Source: Cichorium intybus (Eukaryota; Streptophyta; Magnoliopsida; Asterales; Asteraceae). Taken from it: 64,000 nt of DNA. Below are positions 37,401 to 47,564 of the stretch, piece after piece; positions within the stretch are counted from its first letter, which is position 1, and the number at the start of each line of letters is the position of its first letter. The stretch is taken from positions 5,037,066-5,101,065 of the forward strand of contig CM042011.1 of assembly GCA_023525715.1 (NCBI GenBank), read 5' to 3'. The notes under the pieces are model-generated. The model worked only from the letters and a program-made list of their open reading frames with translations, had not been told where the DNA came from and ran no database searches. The position numbers were made by a program, and so were the translations under genes.

Positions 37401-38223
37401 CATGGATCAAATATAACGTATACGGGGAGTATATTCAAAACAATTATATTTGAGACCATATCAGTCTACTCACGAGCTTTTTCCACAGTGTACTGGAATG
37501 CTCAAAGTATCACTGGTCCTTTTCGACCATTCGTTTCTTCTTTCTTTCCTCCCCGTTCTTTCCTGGTTCATTACCCGTTACTCCACATTTAGTATGTGAG
37601 TATTTCATAAGAAAGTGATCTATAGCTCCGCGCTAGACACACTTTCGTGCCATCCAACAAGCTCGAGCAATATGCTCCTATTTTCTGCAATTCCAGCATT
37701 TCAACGGTAGAGTCTCAACTCTACAATTTGCTGAGTGCTTTTCCTGCACTTCTCACAATACATAACTACTCTGTTTTGGTCTCGTCCCTTTAAGGTTGGA
37801 CCCAGTCTGTGGTAACTTCTCCTGAAGCGTCCACTAATCGTTTTCTGCTTTTCTTGTAGTCTCAGCTACTTTTCTTTCACCTTGATATCAATCAGGGTGA
37901 GCACCCAATTTCTTTCTCTGACCACAGCAACTACTGTTGCTTGTCATGTGGATTTTCTGCTACTTGTCTCGTTGCCCCTCGTTCGATGGAGCCTTGAGAA
38001 AGGGCTGATCCGCCTCTTAAAGCTGCACGCCCTAAATTCCTCCCAGTAATATTCGCTGCTCATACTTCTTATATGTTAGAAGTCAGCAATAGTTAGGTTA
38101 TATATGTATAATAACAATTTATATACACCTAACGGTACATCGTGTCTACTGTCTCAAGGTTTAAGTCCAGGAATCTACTCTATAGACACCTAGTTCACTT
38201 AAACCACGGCTCTGATACCAACT
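34485..38223 (-). pseudogene. Inner gypsy internal region, eroded pol
   Basis: A polypurine tract on the minus strand (GAAGGAGGGGAGAATT) abuts the 3' LTR at 34485. Decayed homology to the outer pol is visible at DNA level in collinear order: an integrase-core region near 35500-35560, and the RNase H region near 36107-36190 (TACTTCAAACTTTTGTG and ATTGTCTCCAAA match the outer 30935-31000). Reverse transcriptase lies near 36400-36560 and weak zinc-knuckle remains near 37650-37750. Stops occur in all frames, so no protein can be made. Confidence 0.8.
38209..38220 (-). other. Inner gypsy primer-binding site
   Basis: Minus strand TGGTATCAGAGC, three bases from the 5' LTR end. Complementary to initiator-Met tRNA. 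Confidence 0.93.
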
Positions 38224-40922
38224 TGTAACACCCGTCTTTTAAAACAAAAACACCCCTGAAAATTTTTCATTTTTAACAAAGGTTTCAGTACTTAAAAGCA
38301 TAAACAAAGGGATATATTTTAATAAAAACGGGTACAAGCGTATCAAGGAGTATACAAATATAGTAACCTCCATATAAGCCGGGCTGCTACTGACAGCATC
38401 TACAAGTCCACTTCTTGAGTCACGGACTTTATCCTTACCCTTATCAGGGTTATGCTAACCTGCAGGGACATTTAACAAACGGTATGAGCTACAAAGCTCA
38501 GTGAGTAATCGTATCTGCAAATAACATGTATAAAAATACATTCATATAAATTTCCTATATATGATAAATCTATTAACCGTATATCTCTGTCTGGATATCG
38601 GTCCCAAACTCCTAGCCGTTCTGGCTAACTGTATATGTCTTAGGATTGCACATCCTATCGCATAGTCTTACGAGTTGTTATTTGCATATTTTTCTGTCCC
38701 ACATTTCTTAGTCATAATCGACCGCATCGTATTTCATGGCTATTTAAGCCGCACCCTGTGTCATAGCTATATAAGCTGCACCAAAACATTATCAATATAT
38801 AAATCATAGCCCTCAGGCCGCACCAATTGGTTTCAATAACCCGATATCATAGCCATAAGGTCGGACCATGTTCCTGTAACAATATCATAGCCAAAAGGCC
38901 GCACCATGTACCTGTAACAATATCATAGCCGTATAGGCCGCACCAGTTGGGTATAGTATCCAATATCATAGCCATATAGGCCGCACCAGTTGGATATAGA
39001 ATCCAATATCATAGCCATATAGGCCGCACCAAATATCATAGCCATATAGGCCGCACCAAATATCATAGCCATTTAGGCCGCACCAGTTGGATTTAACATC
39101 CAATATCATAGCCATATAGGCCGCACCAGTTGGATATAGAATCCAATATCATAGCCATATAGGCCGCACCAGTTGGATATAACATCCAAAATCATAGCCG
39201 TATAGGCCGCACCAGTTGGATTTAACATCCAATATCATAGCCATATAGGCCGCACCAGTTGGATATAGAATCCAATATCATAGCCATATAGGCCGCACCA
39301 GTTGGATATAACATCCAAAATCATAGCCGTATAGGCCGCACCAGTTGGATTTAACATCCAATATCATAGCCACAAGTGGCCGCACCATTTAATAACATTT
39401 CATGTCGTAATCGTTTATGGCTCACGGCTCCGTTCTTGTCATTTTATTGACTCACGGCTTATCCGGTATTGCCTTTTCAACGCATCGGTAAACTATCAAG
39501 TTTCGTCCCCCAAATCTGTTTCAACCTGTAACAGTCCAATCAACACATATCATATGTGATATAAGTGAGATTACTCACCTGGATGCTAGCTGCATTTGAA
39601 TCCGGTTGTTTCTTGCTTTTGCGTGCACCACAACCATTTTTCCCGTACCTATTTATTCATTTATATACCAAATGATAATAGGTTAATAACCATTTTAGTT
39701 GACTCTACTACATAAGAGTCCTATACAATTCAATTGGGGACCATTTCCAAGTATTTCCAATCAATAACCATCGTTATAAAATTTAATACACTTCCCGAAA
39801 TACGCGTATTCTACTACAGTACTTTCGGGAGGTCGTATTCGTATTCCGATAATTTTCCATGAAGTTTCACAACATATTAGACCTATGTTTAAAATTTCAG
39901 GTCAATCGGATAAGCCTAGCATCAAAATCAAATTTGGAAAATGCACCAAATTTTAACAGAGGCTGAAATGGTTTCTGCCCAGGGCTCGAGTCGCGACGGA
40001 CCCTATGGTCGGGTCGCGAAGACCATGCTCTTCGAGTCGCGAGGACCATACGGGTCGGGTCGCGAAGACCATGCTCTTCGAGTCGCGACCAACCCTCTGG
40101 TCGAGTCGCGAGCGCTGAACAGAAGGCCAGAAACTCCGATTTTCAAGCTACAAAATCCCATTTTCTCATTTTAAGCCCTTAATTCTCGACTTAATGATCA
40201 GGGATTGTTCTAGGACTAAAACCTTTGTCTAATAACAAGTTTTAAGCCATTAGAAACACATTAATCACACCAATTCATGATTTAGGGTTCTTGGCAAAAT
40301 TCCCAATTCATCAACAATAGCAACCTACTTCCATTTTTCTTGAATTAAGTCCTTTTAGCATAACTTATTGGAAGTATTAAGCTACTTTCAACCACATATC
40401 ATAACTGAAATTTACAGATTTCAGTTTCTATCAAACCCATCAAGAATACCTCAAGAACTTGGCTAGAAAATCAAATTACTAACCTTGTTTAACTTAGGAA
40501 TCACCAATTCCAAGCTATGATTCCAATTTCTTGCTTCAAGCTTCAAAGATTTCCAGGTTTTTGCTCTCAAAAACCCTTCCCGTTGCTGCACAAATGGCCA
40601 GTCAAAGAAGAGAGTCAACCTCTCTATTTATACTTCCAAAGTTTACAAATGTAGTCCCTAAGTTCCATTTCTTGAACTTTTGGCACTAATATCAAGTTTT
40701 ATCACAATAACTTTCTTTTCTTATGCTTTTGTCACAAGCAAACAATATTTTTACATTTTTGGTCCTTCACTTGGTCAAATGACCAAATTACCCTTTTATG
40801 GTAAAATGACCAATTTACCTTTTTCTTCTAGTATTACTTTCTAATACTTAGAACACCATGTTAAATCATAAATACAATATGATTAACATTTTAATACTTA
40901 ACAAAAGTATCGTGGTGTTACA
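38224..40922 (-). repeat. Inner gypsy 5' LTR, 2699 bp
   Basis: Same length as 31786-34484 and about 99.2% identical by eye (21 substitutions, no net indel). It holds the same minisatellite at 38798-39390, the CGCGA block at 39986-40113, and a minus-strand TATAAATA at 40625-40632 as probable promoter. Confidence 0.96.
38798..39390. repeat. Minisatellite in the inner 5' LTR
   Basis: Copy of the 32360-32950 array with the same unit order and length; only a few base changes were seen. The array has therefore not changed length since insertion. Confidence 0.92.
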
Positions 40923-41355
40923 AAAACCATGAAGCGCCCTGCAGTTGATCGAATAAGTCGTCGATGCGAGGTAATGGATATCGATTCTTCACCGTAAGCT
41001 TGTTCAGCTCACGATAATCTATGCACATCCTATTGGAACCATCCTTCTTCTTAACAAACAAAATAGGCGCTCCCCACGGTGAGCAACTGGGTCGAATAAA
41101 TCTCTTATCCAGTAACTCCCGAAGTTGAATAGACAACTCCAACATCTCTGGAGGCGCAAGACGATACGGTGCTTTAGCTATTGGAGCCGCACCGGGAGTT
41201 AAGTCGATCTTAAATTCCACCTGTCTCTCTGGCGGTACGCCAGGCAGGTCCTCGGGAAAAACATCAAGAAAATCCCGAACCACCGATATAGCACCTGCTT
41301 TCTGCTGTGGCTTCTTTTCTTGCTCGTCTAAAACATAAGCCACAAATCCCAAACC
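40923..41355 (-). pseudogene. Outer gypsy reverse transcriptase N-part
   Basis: Encodes the linker and reverse transcriptase fingers: FLDVFPEDLPGVPPERQVEF, IDLTPGAAPIAKAPYRLAP, ELLDKRFIRPSCSPWGAPI, LFVKKKDGSNRMCIDYRELN and KLTVKNRYPLPRIDDLFDQL. It stops at the inner insertion and resumes at 31785. It follows the protease frame after the TGA at 41358-41356. Confidence 0.93.
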
Positions 41356-41777
41356 TCAATGTTGAAAATGTCTGCGTGCCCTAGCAGCTGAATAGAAAAC
41401 TGCACCACGATTCTTTCTCTCGCCCTGCACAACCAGCTCTCCCCCACTTGGGGTTTGGATCCACACTCGCTTGTTCTTACAGTCAATCCATGACTCATGC
41501 TGACCCAACCAATCCATACCGATGATGACTCGAGAGTCACTCAACGGTATATGGATGAGATCGATCGGAAACTTTATTCCTTGAATTACTACTTCACATG
41601 ACCGATAAACACTAGTCGCTTGCACGGTTTTATCATCCGCAATTTCTACTTCTAACGGTCGATGAAGAGTTCCTAAAGCAATACCGAAACCCTTTCCCAA
41701 CACGGCAGACACAAAAGAATGACTAGCACCCGAATCAAATAGTACAAAGGTAGACGTAGAGTTGACTAAGAAGGTTC
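41356..41777 (-). pseudogene. Outer gypsy aspartic protease
   Basis: Starts at the acceptor of a likely intron with GTFLVNSTSTFVLFDSGASH; DSGA is the catalytic loop. It continues with FPIDLIHIPL and VIIGMDWLGQHESWIDC, typical of plant gypsy proteases. It ends at TGA 41358-41356, after which the same frame runs on into the reverse transcriptase linker (LGFVAYVLDEQEK). The stop is therefore a nonsense change inside a gag-pol polyprotein. Confidence 0.9.
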
Positions 41778-41845
41778 CTAATCAAAGCATAATAGACACA
41801 TTAAGTACACACACCACAAACACGAGGCAAGTAAAGAAAGAGTAC
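41778..41845 (-). other. Probable 68-nt spliceosomal intron between gag and protease
   Basis: The minus strand has a GTACTCTTTC donor right after the last Gag codon block (DIVTG) and a TGCTTTGATTAG acceptor right before GTFLVNS. It is T-rich and ends AG. Unspliced, Gag runs 22 residues of hydrophobic filler into a stop. Removing exactly this segment restores phase, giving TG followed by TFLVN at the usual gag/pro joint. The alternative is a 68-bp insertion that happens to have splice-like ends. Confidence 0.6.
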
Positions 41846-42986
41846 CCGTAACGATGTCGGGCGCATCATGTGCCTCCTCGGCGGTCATGACGAATGCTCG
41901 ACCCTTGGTCTTAGGGGCTTCCCCTTTCCCCTGCCTACCATCAGTAATTTGGAGAGTAGTGGGTGCCGGATTCTGAACCACTCCCTGAGTTAGACGGGGA
42001 CACTGGGCCTTGAAATGGCCTACCTGATTACAATTAAAACAAATCTTGACCTCTTGCCGACAATCTTTAGCATAGTGGCCCTCCTTTCCACCCTTATGGC
42101 ATATTAACACCCAGCAACGCCCCTCATGATTCCTTCCACATTTACTACACTTGCCATGGCTCTTTTGCCCTTGCTTTCCCTGATCTGCCCCTCGAAATTT
42201 CTTTGACGCTTGGTGAGTCTGAGTAGGCGCCGGACGCTTCTGCCTTTGTTGGGTTTCCAATTCCAACTCTCGGGCCCTAGCGGCCGCTATCATATCAGTA
42301 AGAGTTTGGTGCCTAGCAGCAGACACAATTTCCTGAATGTCTGTGCGAAGCATTGCCAAATATCGAGTCATCCTCATACGCTCGGTTGCCGCAAACTCTG
42401 GACAGAAGAGGGCTCGCTCATTAAACTTTTTTGTGATCTCCGTCACCGTTTCAGTAGTCTGGGTCAGATTCAGGTATTCATGCGCCAGGCGCTCCATTTC
42501 CACCTGTGGAACATACTCCAGTTTGAACTGTTCCTTAAACTGCGACCACGTAATGGCATCCAACTGAGCAGGAGTGAGATCTTTCGTTCGTATTTCCCAC
42601 CAATATTTTGCACCCTCTCTTAGAAAATTCACTGCAAATGTTACCTTGGAGTTCTCAGGACACGAACAGGTGCGGAAGGCACCTTCTACCGCGGAAATCC
42701 ACCGCATACTGACAATCGGATCCCTGCCCCCATCGAACATCGGAGGCGAACAAGCCGAAAAGTCCTTATAACTTGCATCCCTAGCACGTGATGTGCCCTG
42801 AGTAGCCAGTCGCTCCTCGAGCATTGCCCATAGCTCAGCCTTAATCGTACCAAAGAACTGAGGTATCGCAGCCAACACTTCTCGCAAAACCTCCTCCGCT
42901 ATCAAGTTGCAGAGATTTTCATCGGTCGGTCCTCCCCCACTCGAGGCACCCGCATCTGGTGCACCGTTACTTCGAGTGACTGCCAT
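41846..42986 (-). CDS. Outer gypsy Gag
   Basis: ATG at 42986 (MAVTRSNGAPDAG), about 380 residues. The Retrotrans_gag domain (FDGGRDPIVSMRWISAVEGA, KVTFAVNFLREGAKYWWE, WSQFKEQFKLEYVPQ) is followed by a basic linker. Three Cys/His knuckles come next (CSKCGRNHEGRC, CHKGGKEGHYAKDC with a middle Cys replaced by Gly, and CFNCNQVGHFKAQC). It packages the element RNA. The frame is open throughout. An ATG 14 codons upstream at 43028 is also in frame, but 42986 begins the conserved N-terminus. Gag without splicing would add 22 extra residues and end near 41778. Confidence 0.9.
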
Positions 42987-43757
42987 TCTGAAATACGCTA
43001 CTGTTCCTAATATCAATACTTGGGTCACTCCTATCTACCCAACTACTTGACTTTCTAGGACTTTGGTTGACTACCCTTGACTCAAGCGTGAATCCTATGC
43101 TTTCGGTAGTACTGGCCTGGTACTACCTTCCACACCTATTCGCCCGTGTTCCAAGTTCATCAACCATCCTCCTAAATTGTCGCACATACGCTAAAACCAC
43201 TTCCTATGAATCATGTGATCATGCACCGTGGTGCCTAATCATTGACTTATTTCTCCCTCCCACTCGTGCCTAAAAGAACTACTGCTAATGTCGTCGAGTC
43301 GCTTCACGGACGCATAGCCGTACACAATCGGGAATAAGATAGACGTTTGAATAACTGATCCTACCCTAGAGTCACAACCAAACAAGGAACAGCCAGTAAG
43401 GCCAGACTAAAAATTCTCAGGCTATCTTACCCTAATTGCATATAACCTACCAGCATTCACTAAGAAACCTAACGACAGTAGCATAAAATTCCAAAGCAGC
43501 ACATATGGCACAAAACAGTCTATAGAGTATATTATCCAGGCAACTTTACATCCTAGCACAATACATTTTATCACATAACACAAACTTGGCATGGGTAATT
43601 AGGAATCACAAAACTTACTTGAGCTCGGCTGACGGTTCGCATCGCATCTTCTTTTACTTTAATTTAACCTTCCAAAAACATTTTCTTAACAAAATCGCTC
43701 AGTCCTAAGTTTGAGTTTGGATTCCCAATACAGTTCATCCAAATCCCTTAAACCAAG
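42987..43757 (-). other. Outer gypsy leader
   Basis: About 0.77 kb between the primer site and the gag start, with no recognised frame on either strand. Confidence 0.7.
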
Positions 43758-43769
43758 GCTCTGATACCA
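43758..43769 (-). other. Outer gypsy primer-binding site
   Basis: Minus strand TGGTATCAGAGC, three bases from the 5' LTR end (TGTAAC on plus starts at 43773). Complementary to initiator-Met tRNA. Confidence 0.93.
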
Positions 43770-43772
43770 ATT

Positions 43773-45219
43773 TGTAACGCCCCAATTTCAAAATTTCTAA
43801 AATTCATTTATTACTAAGGTTTCAATAAGATATTTATTCCAGAAAGTAAGACTGTTCAATATATTACTTAAACCAACAACGGAAACATTTGAAAATACTA
43901 ATATAGTTCATTAACATAAATCTCTTGTATGCGATGCGCCTTCGCCACGCCTTGCCCTTCCCTTTGTCATTTGAAATACCTGAAATGTTATAAAATCAAC
44001 GGGTAAGCTTAAAGCTTAGTGAGTCCACAAATTACCATACATGCCCACACATTAAACAACCCGTCCTCGAGAACGAACCGACCCTACCCGCCATACAACA
44101 GCTACGGGCGTCCATCATACAACAGCTATGGACACGGGAAGGTTCTACCCATCATACAACAACTATGGGTTCCCGGTTATGGCCCAGTCCATCATACAAC
44201 AGTTATGGGACAAGGCAATAGTCCAACTCGTCATACAACAACTACGAGGGGACACGCATCAGTACTGAGCCCAACAACAAATAACCACAGATATAGAGCA
44301 AATCATATAACTATAAATAACATACAAGATGCCTAACATGCAACATCATATAGTAAGGAGAGGATACTCACCTGATTCGAAACCGCAAAGATATACTTTA
44401 ATATCTCCACTAGCTCGTCCACACACCTATATCCCATATATACAACATGTCAAGCACTGACTAAACTTCTATAGACTTGCCTAGAGGTCAGACCCCACGT
44501 TTGGTAACCAACACTGGTCAAAACTAAGCTTTTGGGTCAAACAGCAGCTCGCCGCGGCGTGGCTTGTCGCCCTACGCGTCGCGACTATCTCCGCATAGTT
44601 ACGGGGCTAAGGCGAACCCGCGTCGCTGACATAGCCAGTCCGCGTTGCGGCTCGTAACATTCCAAAATGTTATTAGCGCTTAACAGTACATTAATCGGCT
44701 AGGGTTCCTTTCTACACCCTTCATGGGATCAGAAACTACCCTAAGATCACTTCCTTATGGACATGCAGTCCATGCGTGTCCTTGGTCCAAACCCTAAGTG
44801 TTACAATTCATCTAAGGCTACAAACCAATGGGTAACACCCTAAGACGAGATGAAAATGAAATATCAGAAGGTAGATCCTCTTACCTTGCTTCTGGAGAAC
44901 AGAGGAATGCACCCGATCGACTACAAGCCTTTCCCCACGTTGTATCTCTTCCTTCAAACCTCCAAAGCCTTGGGACCAAAGAGTCTCTGCTGAAACCAGT
45001 CGACTCCACTCTAGAAATTTCCCAAAAACACGAACCCTAGGGCTGGGGCCCTTTATATAGGCGTTTAAAATCGAATTAGGGTTTTTCTCATTAGCGGCGC
45101 ACCGCGCCGCGGATTCTTTAAAGCCGCGCCGCGCGTACAAAATCATTCGCGAATCCAGATCTCTCCCGAGTCGCGCCGCGGATCCGTCTTGGCCGCGCCT
45201 CGGCGGAATGGGTCATACA
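43773..45219 (-). repeat. Outer gypsy 5' LTR, 1447 bp
   Basis: Partner of 28166-29307. It has two extra blocks: about 240 bp with a short minisatellite (44000-44245) and about 60 bp near 44500-44560. TATA box at 45051-45061 (minus). Several percent substitution against its partner by eye, clearly older than the inner element. Confidence 0.93.
44086..44250. repeat. Short minisatellite in the outer 5' LTR
   Basis: Five copies of a CATACAACARCTAYGG-containing unit spaced about 35-40 bp. Absent from the other LTR, where the sequence joins directly across it. Confidence 0.85.
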
Positions 45220-45224
45220 ATAAG

Positions 45225-45703
45225 ATTGAAGCCAATAGATTTGTGAGTATAAGTTTTTATTATCCAAAGAAAAAAATGAATCTGATACTCCAGTCATTGG
45301 TGGTTGTATATGTATATTAGACACTAGTCATTAGATACCTGCATGTAAATGGTAGGTAAATTGGGGCCTTGATGGAAGAGGTTTCTTATAAGGGTTAATG
45401 TCTTAGGGCAGGCAGACTGGCTTCAGGTTGGGGTGAGGATTTGCCATAGGAATGCCGGCTTCGCCGGTACCCGTCAAGAAATTACCCAGCCGGTAGCAGG
45501 TTGGAGATAGATGAAGGAAATGGGTTCGGATGCGGCTTGTGGAACCTGTGAGTATGTGCATCCTTGTGGAACCCGTGAGCGTGTGCATTAATATTAAAAA
45601 AACTCTACAATAAATGATGTTCCTCAACTCTATAAATACTTTCTACCCCTTTAAGAATCACACATTTCTCATTTCTAAATTAACTATCTACACTTTTTTT
45701 TAA
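45225..45703. other. Intergenic; probable upstream region of a PIF ORF1 relic
   Basis: Contains a repeated GTGGAACC(T/C)GTGAG(T/C) pair near 45538-45585 and a TATAAATA at about 45631. That is 70 bp before the ORF1-like start at 45704. Confidence 0.4.
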
Positions 45704-46071
45704 AATGGCTGGATTAGGAAACAACTGTCTAGCATTGACTCCAAACGAATATGTGGCTTTGGCAACCGCCTTCGTCGACATCAATGAGAAGCCAAGGTTG
45801 GCAAGTAACCATCAATTCTGGGAACATATGGTGGAATTGTTTCACACAATAACAGGCACAGAAGTCTAAACATCACATTCACAGCAAATTGAAGGATTTC
45901 ACACTAAAACTATCAAAATTTAACACAATACTTACACCTATCGACGAACCGACAAAATGGGGCAGCCGACGATGAGATTAGTGAATAATCTCTACAACAT
46001 TATTGGGTGGCATACAACAAAGACTTTACGAACATCGAAGTTTGGAATGTTGTGAAAATTTGACCTAGGTG
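45704..46071 (+). pseudogene. PIF/Harbinger ORF1-like (Myb/trihelix) relic
   Basis: Starts MAGLGNNCLALTPNEY, continues VALATAFVDINEKPRLASNH and FWEHMVELFH, then hits a stop. Later blocks appear in other frames (HHSQQIEGFHTK, then YNKDFTNIEVWNVVK). The order matches the SANT/trihelix ORF1 protein of plant PIF/Harbinger elements, often annotated as a glutathione S-transferase T3-like protein. That protein binds DNA and partners the transposase. Frameshifts make this copy dead, and no transposase gene lies beside it. Confidence 0.55.
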
Positions 46072-46700
46072 GTCTGCTCGTAATTAGGTTTTTTTTAGTT
46101 TAGTGCTCGTGTGTTTTTTTAATTATATATTATTTGTATATTTTTATTTTATTTATATTTTTAATATTAAATTAAATGTTATTTTTTTAAGTTATTTAAT
46201 TAATTTTAATATAAAATTATGATGTGACATTGAGGGTTGTGAAAGATCGTTGTCACTAGTGAAAAATAGTGAAAGATAGAAGTGATAAGATAAAGAAAAA
46301 CTGATGTGGCATGTGAGTTAAGAGTATTGAGAAATATCCACTATATATACATATGGCTATTAAACTTCTTTTTTTATACATTTAGTCACTAATGTTATTT
46401 TTGTACATATATGATCATTTAACTTGTTTTTTCCGTACACATTTAGTCATTACTATTAATGGTCATATGTATATAAAATTAATTGTTTAATCGGGTCATG
46501 TGTATATAGAAAAAACAAGTTTTATGATTATATATGTATAAGAAAAATATAAATGATTAAATATATAAAAAATATTTAATAATTATATGTATAAAAAACA
46601 TAAATATCTAAATATGCATATGAGATAACATTTATTACTCGTATAAGATATTAAGAATACAAAAGGTTGTCAAATGTGTTCTGCCTCATAGATAACTCTC
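46072..46700. other. AT-rich intergenic
   Basis: At 46345-46560 the phrases for tatacat..., tttagtcat and taaac recur loosely in both orientations, suggesting a decayed inverted repeat. No coding. Confidence 0.4.
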
Positions 46701-46703
46701 TAA

Positions 46704-46968
46704 GACTATACGGAGTGGTGGCCAATGGTCAAGGGATGGCCAACAAGTTTTTGTGGGTCGACAGTCGTTGGCCATTTTGTAGGGAGTGGTGGCCAATGGC
46801 CAAAAAGGGGCTGTTTTTGTTATTTTCTGAAACATTTACACCTGTTAGCATCTCGCCAACAGGTTGGCGAAGAGGAGATGACGAGTAGCTGGCGAGGACG
46901 TCGACACCAACGATGGCGAGTCGCCAAGAGGGTTGGCGACCTTTTGGCAGCGGTTACTCCGTATAGCC
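46704..46968. mobile_element. Tourist-like MITE, TSD TAA
   Basis: Ends GACTATACGGAGT and ACTCCGTATAGCC are inverted. TAA is duplicated at 46701-46703 and 46969-46971. 265 bp, unusually GC-rich (TGGCGA, GGCCAATGG repeats) in an AT-rich setting. The open frames across it are incidental. Confidence 0.88.
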
Positions 46969-47372
46969 TAATTACCATGTTGCACCTTTCTCAAATATAT
47001 AAAAAGATATGTAGGCTCCACCAAATTTGATATGAACATGTCATTGTCACGAATTTTATTAAACCTTATAGCCAAAGACAAATGGCACATTCTCTAAACA
47101 CGGAAACGACTAATATTTATGTGGAGCTTATTGTTTTAAGTGCAGCTTGGGAGGATGATGTTTATAGCACTTTTATATATATCTTTTACAAAAACTCTAA
47201 CTTGAATACTTGAATCTAAAACATAAGTTCAACGTCCAACATACAAATATGGATCATATTATAAAGAAGTTACGAAAGAGAAATTTTATGCCAAACAGAA
47301 TGATGTATAATGGTTCACCAACGTGAGTCTAGTCCACCTTGCTAGATTTACTCTTTGACATCGATCTACTCA

Positions 47373-47556
47373 TAGGGGTGTGTACCAAACCGCATAAACC
47401 GCCCACACCGCAACGCAAAATGCGGTTTTGAAACTCCGTGGTGCGGTTTGCGGTTTGTGGTGCGGTCTGCGGTTTCCAAAAAACTCAAACCGCATATGCG
47501 GTGCGGTCTGCGGTTTTGCCTCTAAATCGCACTGCACCGCACCGCGGACACCCCTA
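47373..47556. mobile_element. hAT MITE with perfect 8-bp TSD
   Basis: TAGGGGTGTGTACC...GGACACCCCTA with inverted ends. TCTACTCA is duplicated at 47365-47372 and 47557-47564. The 184-bp body is packed with AAACCGCA / TGCGGTTTG motifs in both orientations, a miniature of hAT subterminal arrays. Confidence 0.92.
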
Positions 47557-47564
47557 TCTACTCA

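Larger units (their letters stand above)
31786..40922 (-). mobile_element. Inner Ty3/gypsy-type element with decayed interior
   Basis: Inserted in the outer element's reverse transcriptase with target duplication AAAAC (31781-31785 and 40923-40927). Both LTRs are exactly 2699 bp, start TGTAACACCCG and end GTGTTACA. Primer site (38209-38220) and polypurine tract (before 34484) show minus orientation. The 3.7-kb interior keeps only eroded pol similarity and no open frame. I counted 21 base differences between the LTRs (about 0.8%), so the insertion is young even though the coding region is dead. Confidence 0.95.
28166..45219 (-). mobile_element. Outer Ty3/gypsy retrotransposon (split by a second one)
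   Basis: Flanked by ATAAG at 28161-28165 and 45220-45224, a perfect 5-bp duplication. Both LTRs start TGTAACGCCCC and end TACA on the plus strand. Reading on the minus strand: 5' LTR (45219-43773), primer site, gag, protease, reverse transcriptase, RNase H, integrase, polypurine tract, 3' LTR (29307-28166). Integrase after RNase H defines Ty3/gypsy. The zinc knuckles, integrase tail and TWEPEEEMR-type chromodomain-like end suggest a chromovirus, perhaps Tekay/Del-like. Without the 9.1-kb insert it is about 7.9 kb. It is inactive: two stops, one frameshift and the insertion. Confidence 0.95.

Noticed and set aside
35144..37403. Short open frames of 60-70 codons inside the inner gypsy
   Set aside because: Chance frames in an eroded pol region; the DNA similarity to the outer pol lies in other frames and is interrupted by stops.
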